Shown here piece after piece: positions 32,505-40,232 of a DNA stretch of 64,000 nucleotides (its first letter is position 1; each line of letters begins with the position of its first letter). A model generated the notes under the pieces. The model made no database searches, was not told the origin of the DNA, and was given only the letters and a program-made list of their open reading frames with translations. A program made the position numbers and the translations under genes. Source of the DNA: Onthovicinus sp900555545 (GTDB taxonomy: Bacteria; Bacillota; Clostridia; Oscillospirales; Acutalibacteraceae); the NCBI GenBank assembly GCA_949296915.1, contig CASFPX010000006.1, positions 62,001 to 126,000 on the forward strand, written 5' to 3'.

Positions 32505-33584
32505 TTAATGGGAGCGGCAAATAAAATCCGCTCGCCGCCTTAGGTCAAATTGGCGGATAACGCCATCGGTAGCCAGGTCGTTCAGATCGATATACTGGAT
32601 GCGGCTGTTTTCATGTGTCATCCAATAGTAGCGCAGGGATTCCGCGCACATCGCCGCGGTGTAAATTGTATAGTCAAAAGGCATTCCCCCTTGATCCAGT
32701 TGTGAGGCAGGGCCTTCTTCCGTCACGCGCACCATGCCGAGCGGGAATGCGGCGTTCTGCATCAGGTGGAACAGGTTCGTGATCCCCTGGGTTTCATCCT
32801 CGCCGCGCACAGCATGTTTTTTTAGTAAGGATAGCCGAATAAAGCGGGAGGGGGAGCTCCAGTCTCCGGGCATCCCCTGAGCGCCGCTGCCGGAGAAGCA
32901 CTGGGACAATTTTTCACTACCCAAATCAATTCCGTCATAATCCAGATCGCGGATGCCGGCATAGTTGAGCAGATTCAGCCGGTGCCAGGGATAGCCGGGA
33001 CTGTTGGTCATCACGCCGATGGTATTCCGGTAGATGGAGAGCCCGGTCTTGTCCGGCTCGATGATAATCATCTCCCCCGATCGGTCCATAAATGCCCAGT
33101 GCAGGGGAGGGACTGCACCGAACAGTTCGAGGGCGGTCAAAGTGACGTCCTCCTGAAGTGTCCGTATAACCTCTTCCACGCAGGCGCACTGGGCCAGTAG
33201 ATGGTACACGGCCAGCGGCGGCTGGAGCGGTACGGTTGCGGGACGCGGGGACTGTTCATAATGTGCGAATTGCCGGTAATAGAGCTGGCCGCCCATTAGG
33301 CCTTGATCGTTGATCCCCTCATACAGGATGGGCGAGTCAGGCAAAATGGCCAATCCAGTTCCCGCTGCGGCGTGCACAGCGGTGTACTGGGGAACGGATG
33401 CCACGGCAGAGACGCAGGGGGTATAGGGTGTTCCGCTGGGAATATAACACACCTGCGTCTCCGCCGCCATGCGGTTGAAATCCATATTCCGGCCCCACAG
33501 ATGCTTGCCATCTTTGGTGCCCCATCCGAGGGCGCTGCACCCGGCATCCCATTCGGGGAAAGAATACTGCTTTGTTTGATCCAT
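32505..33584 (-). CDS. Choloylglycine hydrolase family (Ntn) enzyme
   Basis: A 359-residue linear amide C-N hydrolase. The family nucleophile is Cys16 in DAGCSALGWGTKDGK, followed by GRNMDF (Arg32, Asp35), TNSP with the conserved Asn, and SSPSRFIR with the second Arg. These equal bile salt hydrolase residues Cys2, Arg18, Asp21, Asn175 and Arg228. Unlike most Gram-positive bile salt hydrolases the Cys is not residue 2, so a 15-residue propeptide would have to be removed autocatalytically. It could be a bile salt hydrolase or a penicillin V acylase/N-acyl amidase; sequence alone does not decide. AGGAGGAG precedes the ATG. Confidence 0.87.
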   Translation of the reverse strand: MDQTKQYSFPEWDAGCSALGWGTKDGKHLWGRNMDFNRMAAETQVCYIPSGTPYTPCVSAVASVPQYTAVHAAAGTGLAILPDSPILYEGINDQGLMGGQLYYRQFAHYEQSPRPATVPLQPPLAVYHLLAQCACVEEVIRTLQEDVTLTALELFGAVPPLHWAFMDRSGEMIIIEPDKTGLSIYRNTIGVMTNSPGYPWHRLNLLNYAGIRDLDYDGIDLGSEKLSQCFSGSGAQGMPGDWSSPSRFIRLSLLKKHAVRGEDETQGITNLFHLMQNAAFPLGMVRVTEEGPASQLDQGGMPFDYTIYTAAMCAESLRYYWMTHENSRIQYIDLNDLATDGVIRQFDLRRRADFICRSH

Positions 33585-33671
33585 AGGGGCTCCTCCTTAA
33601 ATATGCTGATCCCTTATGATTTTTTCCCGCAAGGGAAAAAGTATGTAATTAATCGGTGCTATATATACAGA

Positions 33672-33698
33672 ACCGCCGCAGTTCAAGGCTGCGGCGGT
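33672..33698 (-). terminator. Hairpin after the M28 peptidase gene
   Basis: ACCGCCGCAG/CTGCGGCGGT, 12 nt past the stop; the following T-run is weak (TCTGTATAT). Confidence 0.6.
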
Positions 33699-33709
33699 AA
33701 AAATGGGAT

Positions 33710-34957
33710 TTAATAATTTTCTTTGAGGCCCTCCTGGTCGAACAGGTAAGTCGTCTCCAGTGAAAGGTTGAGGCCCGCCTCGATCGTCCGGGTGTCCAGA
33801 TTATCTTCGGTGTCCAGACGGGTATGATAATAGCGCGCCGGGGTGGGATCCATTGCGGCAAAGGTCGCACCGGGAATCCCAGCCTGGGAGATTGCAGCCG
33901 CGTCTGAGGAGCCGAAAAATACGCTCTTGAACGGGAGGTCAAGCCCAACATGGTTGCCCGCCTCTTTCATCAGGCGGCAGACACGGATATCGTTTTTGAC
34001 GGTTCCGGTCATATCACGGCTGTAAATTGCCATATCGTCGTAGTCTCGGATGGTGTCAAAGCCGAGGAAGATGGTCTCGACCTCCATGCACTCGTCATAG
34101 TGCGCTTTGGCGTATGCCTTGGCGCCGCGAAGCCCGGCCTCCTCGGAGCCGGTCAGGACAGCGCGCACCTCGGTGTTCTCAAATCGGATGTCATTATCGG
34201 CCAGATATTTCATCACGGCCATCGCATTGACACAGCCAGTCAGATTGTCATTTGCGCCTGGGACAACGCGCTTCCAGTTGGTGAAGAACAGGATGGAAAT
34301 GTAGGAGGGGATCCAGACCAGCTGGACATAGCCCATAATCTTCCAAAATCCACCTTCAAAAGCGGTCATGAGGTGACCGGTAGCCATAGCTGCGATCTCG
34401 CACACGAATGTGATGGCCAGACCGACCAGCGCAATGGCGATCACGGCAACCAGGCAGTGCCCGCCGCCCAGATAAGTGTAGTACCACTCATAGGCAGAGT
34501 CACAGTGGCCGTTGAAAATGATGCGGCGCTTGAGTTCCCCCTTGGGCTTGCGTACGGCGACAACGTTGGCCGAGGTGCGCTTGGGGAAGAGTGGATCCAA
34601 GAACTGGCGGTACATCAGGAACTCCGCGATCATGCAGATGGCGGCCGCGACCGTCAGGATCAGGGAAATCAGTGCGAATCCCAGATTGTACAGGATAACA
34701 CTGGCGATCATGAAGATTCCCACAATAATGACCCAACCCATGAATGCCTTGGGGTGCAGGGTGAACTCCTCGATCTTTACATCGTCGCTGTATTTGCGCA
34801 GTTCATCGGCCATGTGTTCCTGTGCCTCACGCTCCTTGGGGCTGCCGGATTCACGGGGGCCGATCTCCTTGCAGATGTACTTAACCTCATCCACACAGTA
34901 GCCGACGTACTCCTTGATCTTTTCGGTGTAGTTGGCGATCCCATCCTTTGCCTGCAT
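33710..34957 (-). CDS. Membrane-embedded M28 family zinc peptidase
   Basis: About 415 residues. An N-terminal soluble part precedes two membrane hairpins (~85-130 and ~185-245) that interrupt the peptidase domain. Zinc and catalytic motifs are in order: FNGHCDS (His/Asp), ANDNLTGC (bridging Asp), GSEEAGLRG (general base Glu pair), FDTIRDYDD, and YYHTRLDTED (His). This is the layout of M28 aminopeptidases. Start at 34957 has GGAGG at 7 nt; the longer frame lacks a site. Substrate unknown; likely peptides at the membrane. Confidence 0.87.
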   Translation of the reverse strand: MQAKDGIANYTEKIKEYVGYCVDEVKYICKEIGPRESGSPKEREAQEHMADELRKYSDDVKIEEFTLHPKAFMGWVIIVGIFMIASVILYNLGFALISLILTVAAAICMIAEFLMYRQFLDPLFPKRTSANVVAVRKPKGELKRRIIFNGHCDSAYEWYYTYLGGGHCLVAVIAIALVGLAITFVCEIAAMATGHLMTAFEGGFWKIMGYVQLVWIPSYISILFFTNWKRVVPGANDNLTGCVNAMAVMKYLADNDIRFENTEVRAVLTGSEEAGLRGAKAYAKAHYDECMEVETIFLGFDTIRDYDDMAIYSRDMTGTVKNDIRVCRLMKEAGNHVGLDLPFKSVFFGSSDAAAISQAGIPGATFAAMDPTPARYYHTRLDTEDNLDTRTIEAGLNLSLETTYLFDQEGLKENY

Positions 34958-34992
34958 ATGAATTCCTCCACTCAATAAAATACTGTATAAGC

Positions 34993-35021
34993 ATTCTATC
35001 ATAAACAGACAAAAAAGTCGA
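34993..35021 (-). promoter_or_regulatory. Promoter of the M28 peptidase gene
   Basis: Minus-strand TCGACT, 17-bp spacer, TAGAAT. Confidence 0.5.
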
Positions 35022-35167
35022 CTGCTTTTAACAAATAAATTAAAAAATAATAAATTAATTTAAACTGAACTTAAACCAGTGTGAGCTTTAAAAATAGGGG
35101 AGGGTTTGGGCATAGGGAGCGGTTGATGGACCTTGTAAAACAATCAGCAGCTGGCAGCTGTACGCTG

Positions 35168-36733
35168 TCAAATTTTCTCAAAGAGCGGCAACACGTTGAG
35201 CGGCGCCGGCACCGTGATTTCGCGCCCGCCGTGGTAGACGGTCCCATCGGGCATATATTTCCAATCGCCTGCGGGCAGGCGCAGTGTCTTTTGCCGCGCG
35301 CCTTTTTCCACAACAGGAGCAACCAAAATGGAATCCCCTAACAGGAACAGATCGTGAACGGCTGCGTATCCCTCGTTGGGGTATTCGTATTCCAGGGGAC
35401 GGACGATGGGCTCACCCGTCCGGCTGGCATTTCGAGCCAGATCGAGAATGCGGTCCGCATACTGCTCATGCAGCTTGGCCGCCTGAAGGCATGCTTTTCG
35501 CGCCGTGTCATTTTTCAGCTGCCAGATGGCAAAGCTGTACTGCATCATGGGCATCAGCGCACTGCACTGGCACCACCGGATGAGCAGCTCGATGTCAAAA
35601 TCAGCCTCACTCCTGTCACGGTCAAAGACGTCTCCTGTCTTTTCTTTAAAGCTGCTGATCTCCCCGCCGCCGATCATGTCGGGGCAGGAGTAGGGGTAGC
35701 CGCATAACCCCTGGAGCAGTGCGTTTGGGATGAGGGTGTTTAAACCGTTTCGGTTCCAGCTGTGGGTCTTATCGGCCAGGCGCTGGGTGACGCCCCAGCC
35801 GCCGCCCTTAAAGCAGGCGCGCAGCTCGTTAAAGGTATAACTCCGCGCTGTCTCCGCCCACAGAAAGCTCTGATCGTTGGCGTCTACCTCCGGGCGGAAG
35901 GTTTTGTCACGATCCTTATAAAAATAGGCGTCGCCTGCGTCCTGTTTAAAGCCGTCCACACCGTACTCAGCCATCAGGTGGTTTGCCGTGTTGCGGAACC
36001 ACTCGATCGCCTTGGGATTGGAGAGATCGAGCACAGGATGCCTGCCGTTCCACCATTTCCGGCGGGCGATCCGGCCAAAACGATCCCGCACGAGCAAATT
36101 GTTTTGAGCCATCGTCGCGTAATCCCTTGCCTCCGGTGCGACAAACGGGCAGATCCACAGAATGACCTTGAATCCCATCGCATGGAGCTGCTCCACCATT
36201 TTTTGGGGGTCGGCAAATTTATCGGGGTGGAATTCCCAGTCGCCAAATGTTGTCTGCCAACCGTCGTCGATGATCAGCTCACCGGCCGTCATGCCGGCAT
36301 CCAGGATCCCCTGGGCAAAGGCGAGGATATCCTCCTGCCGCTGGCTGGTAGCCAGGTGGATCCAGGTACAGTACTGCGGTACCCGGAACATCATCTCGTC
36401 CGGTGTTTTTCCGTCAAATGGAAAATGCTTTTGGCTGGCGGCCAGATAGGCGCCGCGCAGTGTGTTAAAGCCGTCGAATAGTTCAATTTTATCCTTTTTA
36501 GAGGTGCACACGGCCCTGCCGCGATTCCATTTTACCAGATATCCGCTCTCGCTCCACAGGTAACGCCCCTTCGTGCTCAGCCACAGGGGCGACGCCTGAT
36601 TGTAACTGCTGATGTAGCGCGTGTCGGTCACGGTCTTTGCCTCCTGCGTGATGGGCAGCTTCCAGCCGTCGTTAATATTGGCGCCGAACCAGGCTTCCCC
36701 GGGCAGTAGATCAAATTTTAACCGGTGTGTCAT
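35168..36733 (-). CDS. Glycoside hydrolase family 31 alpha-glycosidase
   Basis: 521 residues, shorter than classical GH31 enzymes (~700), similar to the MYORG/alpha-galactosidase-like GH31 branch. The catalytic barrel has LIIDDGWQTTFGDWEFHP and the nucleophile in YGVDGFKQDAGD (Asp265). The acid/base lies further on in the PDMIGGGE region. No signal peptide, so it acts inside the cell on an imported alpha-glycoside. ATG 36733 has GGAGG at 8 nt. The linkage (gluco, galacto or xylo) is not determinable here. Confidence 0.88.
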   Translation of the reverse strand: MTHRLKFDLLPGEAWFGANINDGWKLPITQEAKTVTDTRYISSYNQASPLWLSTKGRYLWSESGYLVKWNRGRAVCTSKKDKIELFDGFNTLRGAYLAASQKHFPFDGKTPDEMMFRVPQYCTWIHLATSQRQEDILAFAQGILDAGMTAGELIIDDGWQTTFGDWEFHPDKFADPQKMVEQLHAMGFKVILWICPFVAPEARDYATMAQNNLLVRDRFGRIARRKWWNGRHPVLDLSNPKAIEWFRNTANHLMAEYGVDGFKQDAGDAYFYKDRDKTFRPEVDANDQSFLWAETARSYTFNELRACFKGGGWGVTQRLADKTHSWNRNGLNTLIPNALLQGLCGYPYSCPDMIGGGEISSFKEKTGDVFDRDRSEADFDIELLIRWCQCSALMPMMQYSFAIWQLKNDTARKACLQAAKLHEQYADRILDLARNASRTGEPIVRPLEYEYPNEGYAAVHDLFLLGDSILVAPVVEKGARQKTLRLPAGDWKYMPDGTVYHGGREITVPAPLNVLPLFEKI

Positions 36734-36763
36734 AAATAATCCCTCCGCTTTTTGTCTGCACCC

Positions 36764-36793
36764 ATTATAGCGTAGAGCGACAGGGAATTTCAA
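36764..36793 (-). promoter_or_regulatory. Promoter of the GH31 gene
   Basis: Minus-strand TTGAAA, 18-bp spacer, TATAAT. The stretch 36794-37036 upstream holds no gene that I can support. Confidence 0.75.
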
Positions 36794-37036
36794 GCAGAGG
36801 GGATATGTTTTCTAAGGATATGAAAAATGGGAAGACATGTATCTAAAAAGGAAAAACACACCGGAATCAAGCAAATTTTGTCTTGATGGGTCAAGAAGCG
36901 TCAAAATCAATATTCTCTCAATAACGGAGAAGTTGCCCCAGGTCACCCAATCAACTGTGAGCCAAGCAAAGCGGGCAGCTGGAAAGGAGTAGTAGGGAGC
37001 GGGGGGTGACGTCTTTTTTGCCGCAGGCATAAAAAG

Positions 37037-37067
37037 ACGTCGGAACAAAACGGATTTTGTTCCGACG
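37037..37067 (-). terminator. Terminator of tRNA-Pro
   Basis: Near-perfect stem ACGTCGGAACAAAA/TTTTGTTCCGACGT directly at the tRNA 3' end, followed on the minus strand by CTTTTTATG. Confidence 0.87.
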
Positions 37068-37143
37068 TGGTCGGAGTGGGGAGACTCGAACTCCCGGCCT
37101 CAACATCCCAAATGTCGCGCGCTACCAACTGCGCTACACCCCG
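37068..37143 (-). tRNA. tRNA-Pro (anticodon TGG)
   Basis: 76 nt with encoded CCA. Acceptor CGGGGTG/CACTCCG, anticodon loop TTTGGGA (anticodon TGG), T-arm CCGGG-AGTTCGAGTCTC-like. The arms and the TTCGA loop are all recognisable. Confidence 0.96.
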
Positions 37144-37164
37144 AAATATGATATTGAAAACAAA

Positions 37165-37199
37165 AAACTGTGCACCGTCACGATTGAGATGCACAGTTT
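37165..37199 (-). terminator. Terminator-like hairpin between tRNA-Gly and tRNA-Pro
   Basis: AAACTGTGCA/TGCACAGTTT followed on the minus strand by TTTTGTTTTC, starting at the last base of tRNA-Gly. It would limit read-through into tRNA-Pro. Confidence 0.75.
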
Positions 37200-37274
37200 G
37201 GAGCGGATGACGAGGCTCGAACTCGCTACCTCCACCTTGGCAAGGTGGCGCTCTACCAGATGAGCTACATCCGC
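37199..37274 (-). tRNA. tRNA-Gly (anticodon GCC)
   Basis: 76 nt with encoded CCA. Acceptor GCGGATG/CATCCGC, anticodon stem-loop CCACC-TTGCCAA-GGTGG (GCC), T-loop GTTCGAGCC. Confidence 0.97.
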
Positions 37275-37289
37275 AAATCTGACTTTGAT

Positions 37290-37318
37290 ATTATATAACA
37301 ACAAATTGATTCTGTCAA
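37290..37318 (-). promoter_or_regulatory. Promoter of the tRNA-Gly/tRNA-Pro unit
   Basis: Full-consensus minus-strand TTGACA (37318-37313), 17-bp spacer, TATAAT (37295-37290). Confidence 0.9.
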
Positions 37319-37385
37319 TACTAAAAAATAAATTGGGTGTTATGATCCCGTGTATATGGTAAAGCCAGATCCTATCAGATAAAAA

Positions 37386-37409
37386 CCGGGAGGCCGTACA
37401 GCCTCCCGG
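37386..37409 (-). terminator. Terminator of galU
   Basis: CCGGGAGGC/GCCTCCCGG followed on the minus strand by TTTTTATC. Confidence 0.88.
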
Positions 37410-37416
37410 AAAAGGA

Positions 37417-38295
37417 TCAGAATGTTTTAACGAGCTCTTTCAAGTATGCCTTGAACTCCTCGCCGACTTCCTCGTGCTTGAGGGCGACTTCGCAGTTTGC
37501 CTTCAGAATGCCGAGCTTGTTGCCCATATCATAGCGGACGCCATTGAAATCAACTGCCGTCAATTTGCCAGCCTTGGCCAGGTTGACCATCGCGTCGGAC
37601 AGATAGAGTTCACCGCTCTTGGCATCGTAGGGGGTCTCCTCAATCATACGGAACGCCTCGGGCGGCAGAATGACACGGCCCAGGATCGCATAGCAGGACA
37701 TAATCTGCTCTTCGGTCGGCTTCTCAACAATGTTATGTACCTGCATCACGTTGCCTTCGAGCGGCGTGACGTCCAGGGAGCAATACTTCTTGACATCCTC
37801 GCGGGAAACTTCTTTTACACCCACGGTGCCACAGCCGTACTTTTCATAGGCGCGGCACAGCTGGCCGGTGACAGGATCATCGGAGATAATCACGTCGTCG
37901 CCGTAGAGGACCGCAAACGGCTCGTCACCAATAAAGCTCTTACCGCAGAGGACTGCATGCCCCAGGCCCTTGGTCTCTTTCTGACGGATAAAGCAGATGT
38001 TGGCGAGGTTGGCAATGGCCTTGACCTCCTCGTAGATCTTCTCTTTGCCCTTTTTACCGTCGAGCTTTGCCTCCAGCTCATAGGCATGGTCGAAGTGGTC
38101 CTCAATCACGCCCTTGCCGCGGCTCGTGACGACCAGAATATCCTCAATGCCGGCGGCAACTGCCTCTTCGACGATATACTGGATGGCAGGCTTATCGACA
38201 ATGTTGAGCATCTCCTTCGGGACCGCCTTGGAGGCCGGGAGAACACGGGTACCCATTCCCGCTGCCGGGATAATCGCTTTTCTGATTTTCTGCAT
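37417..38295 (-). CDS. galU: UTP-glucose-1-phosphate uridylyltransferase
   Basis: A 292-residue nucleotidyltransferase starting MQKIRKAIIPAAGMGTRVLP, the GalU signature nucleotide-binding loop, with ASKAVPKEML, VEKPTEEQ and DAKSGELYLSDA as further GalU blocks. It makes UDP-glucose for envelope polysaccharide or glycolipid synthesis. The ATG at 38295 follows GGGGG; the GTG one codon earlier is less likely. Single gene with its own terminator. Confidence 0.95.
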   Translation of the reverse strand: MQKIRKAIIPAAGMGTRVLPASKAVPKEMLNIVDKPAIQYIVEEAVAAGIEDILVVTSRGKGVIEDHFDHAYELEAKLDGKKGKEKIYEEVKAIANLANICFIRQKETKGLGHAVLCGKSFIGDEPFAVLYGDDVIISDDPVTGQLCRAYEKYGCGTVGVKEVSREDVKKYCSLDVTPLEGNVMQVHNIVEKPTEEQIMSCYAILGRVILPPEAFRMIEETPYDAKSGELYLSDAMVNLAKAGKLTAVDFNGVRYDMGNKLGILKANCEVALKHEEVGEEFKAYLKELVKTF

Positions 38296-38322
38296 CACAG
38301 AAACCCCCTATAAAATAATTAA

Positions 38323-39264
38323 CTATAATAAGAAATACGACACTGCCATACCGGCAAGCCTGTACAACAGGTACGATACAATCGCCGCCCAAATGTTGAC
38401 CCCGCTCCAACGCTGTAAAAATTTTTCGCGCGCATACGGATTCTCAATGGATCGGGCCTTTTGCGCCTTGCGCACCACATGGCGCCGGTAGGCCGGGTTG
38501 GCGGCGAAACCAGACGCGATCATCAGCAGTAGATTGACGGCGGAACTGATCATCATCGCCTGGACATTGGCGGACTGTAAAAGCTGGTCTTGCAGCTGTG
38601 GCAACTGCGCTGGATCGGCCTGCGCAGCAGCCTCGTAAAAATCGTAAATTTCATCATATCCGGCGTTGACAGCCGGAGCCATAGCGATCCCAAAAGCCAG
38701 CATCAAAGCAATTAGAATGCCCCCGGCCGCATACATTTTACGGTAGATGAACCAAAATGGCGTTAACAGGAAGGCAAACCAGTTAAAACTGATCGGAACC
38801 TTTTTCCGCTCCATCCGAAGGAACTTGGGGATGTAGGAGAATGCGCTGACTTTGACGACAGCCGCGACCTCCTTGACGGGAACCCCGCGGATGGACTGAT
38901 GCTCGTCAAACGGCTGCCCAAAGGGAACACCAAATGGAGGGGGAGAGGCCTGTTGGGAATGGCCCGCACCGAGCGGTGTGCCACAGCCGGGGCAAAAGAG
39001 TGTATTTTTGGGATTGTTCTTGCCACAGACGGGGCAGATCTCACCCAGATCTCGTTTTTCGTCAAAATCCGGCCGGTCGGAGGCCGTTGCAGTCGGTTTC
39101 CACTGAAAGTCGGTCCCGTGCAGGTTTGCGTTGCGGCACCCGCCGTAATCAACCCAGCACTGGCGGTGGTGCGGCGTCCCGCAGACGGGGCAGACGACAA
39201 CCTCGTCCGAATCCTGAAATTTTTGGGAGCAGACCGGACACTTTTGGCCGCTGTACCTTCCCAT
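38323..39264 (-). CDS. RING-finger-like/zinc-ribbon protein with DUF2628-type membrane domain
   Basis: A 313-residue protein. The N-terminus has a cysteine/histidine array KCPVCSQKF, then VVCPVCGTPHHRQCW and GGC, the CxxC-CxxC-HxxC pattern of prokaryotic RING-like domains. A second zinc ribbon (ICPVCGKNN, FCPGCGTPL) follows at about residues 75-100. After a linker come three or four membrane helices (FNWFAFLLTPFWFIYRKMY), resembling DUF2628. RING domains in bacteria often accompany zinc ribbons and act in protein interaction; ubiquitin ligase activity should not be assumed. GGAGGT precedes the ATG. Confidence 0.83.
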   Translation of the reverse strand: MGRYSGQKCPVCSQKFQDSDEVVVCPVCGTPHHRQCWVDYGGCRNANLHGTDFQWKPTATASDRPDFDEKRDLGEICPVCGKNNPKNTLFCPGCGTPLGAGHSQQASPPPFGVPFGQPFDEHQSIRGVPVKEVAAVVKVSAFSYIPKFLRMERKKVPISFNWFAFLLTPFWFIYRKMYAAGGILIALMLAFGIAMAPAVNAGYDEIYDFYEAAAQADPAQLPQLQDQLLQSANVQAMMISSAVNLLLMIASGFAANPAYRRHVVRKAQKARSIENPYAREKFLQRWSGVNIWAAIVSYLLYRLAGMAVSYFLL

Positions 39265-39450
39265 TCCCGCACCTCCGATTCCATCTTAACCGATCTGTTT
39301 TTATTATAGTATTTTTTATTTAAAAATTCAATCAAATTCATGACCGCCTTGGTGATTTGTGCCTTACGCAAAAAATCCGGGTGCATCATATTCCTTTTTC
39401 TATTCAGAATATGGAAATCCTCCTGTCATGAAGCAGGGGAGCAGTAAAAA

Positions 39451-39479
39451 ATCCCGGAGCAACTATGATTCTCCGGGAT
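39451..39479 (-). terminator. Terminator of spoVT
   Basis: ATCCCGGAG/CTCCGGGAT followed on the minus strand by TTTTTT, 10 nt after the stop. Confidence 0.85.
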
Positions 39480-39489
39480 CTAAGAGGGG

Positions 39490-40029
39490 TTACCCCTCCA
39501 TCTGTTTTCCGATTAGTGTGGCGGCAGCCTGTACCAGCTTGATCTCCGTCTCCGTAGGGAAGATCCCCTCCTCCGGCATCAGCAGGATAACCGAGCCGGC
39601 CACATCACCGGAGGCGATCACGGGATACATCACCCCCGCCTGCCTATCATATCCCTCAATAGGCAACAGGTGATCCGTTCCACTCTGTGCTGTGTAGCTC
39701 TCCCGGCGCTCCATATAGTCCTCCAATGCCTGGGAGATCCTTCGGTCCGAGATCTCGCGGCGCGGTACGCCGGAACCGGCTACCACGTGGTCGCGGTCGC
39801 AGATCACGGCGGCCAGCCCGGTACAGGAGGAGAGCGTCTGCGCATACTGTTCCGCGAACGGTGTCATCTCCTCAATGGGAGAATATTTTTTAAAGATTAC
39901 TTCCCCGTCGACATCCGTGTATATTTCCAGCGGATCCCCCTCGCGGATGCGCATGGTCCGCCTGATCTCCTTTGGAATTACAACCCGCCCCAGATCATCC
40001 ATTCTTCTCACAATTCCAGTCGCTTTCAA
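39490..40029 (-). CDS. spoVT: Stage V sporulation protein T (AbrB-GAF regulator)
   Basis: A 179-residue transcription factor. The N-terminus MKATGIVRRMDDLGRVVIPK is the SpoVT/AbrB swapped-hairpin DNA-binding domain; the rest (SSCTGLAAVICDRDHVVAGS ... PVIASGDVAGSVILLM) is the GAF-like domain specific to SpoVT. In Bacillus it modulates sigma-G dependent forespore genes. Its presence argues for a spore-forming lineage. Length matches the family (178). Confidence 0.95.
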   Translation of the reverse strand: MKATGIVRRMDDLGRVVIPKEIRRTMRIREGDPLEIYTDVDGEVIFKKYSPIEEMTPFAEQYAQTLSSCTGLAAVICDRDHVVAGSGVPRREISDRRISQALEDYMERRESYTAQSGTDHLLPIEGYDRQAGVMYPVIASGDVAGSVILLMPEEGIFPTETEIKLVQAAATLIGKQMEG

Positions 40030-40120
40030 TGTATTCCTACCTCCTATGGGATTCGATTTTTGGTAAAATCAGTACCACAGGGGTTCTGCGCCCACCTGCG
40101 TTTCCCTGATTTGTCAAAAA

Positions 40121-40149
40121 TATTATAAGTAATAACACATTGAATATGC
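40121..40149 (-). promoter_or_regulatory. Possible sigma-G-like promoter of spoVT
   Basis: Minus-strand GCATA (40149-40145), 17-bp spacer, TATAATA (40127-40121). This resembles the forespore sigma-G consensus (GHATR-N18-CATHHTA) more than a sigma-A -35. The -10 first base is T rather than C. Confidence 0.4.
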
Positions 40150-40187
40150 ATTTGATAAATCTGGAAAAAGGCATTGCTTGAACATGG

Positions 40188-40214
40188 AAAAAAGGCGGCA
40201 AAATGACTGCCGCC
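40188..40214 (-). terminator. Terminator of the fru-pts operon
   Basis: GGCGGCA/TGCCGCC (40194-40214) followed on the minus strand by TTTTTT, 19 nt after the ptsI stop. Confidence 0.88.
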
Positions 40215-40232
40215 CTTTTCTGAATTTTGACT

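Noticed and set aside
33950..34978. 342-codon plus-strand frame
   Set aside because: Antisense to the M28 peptidase; composition of a shadow frame.
36812..37048. 78-codon minus-strand frame beside the tRNAs
   Set aside because: Runs through a terminator hairpin, lacks a ribosome site and has no coding signature.
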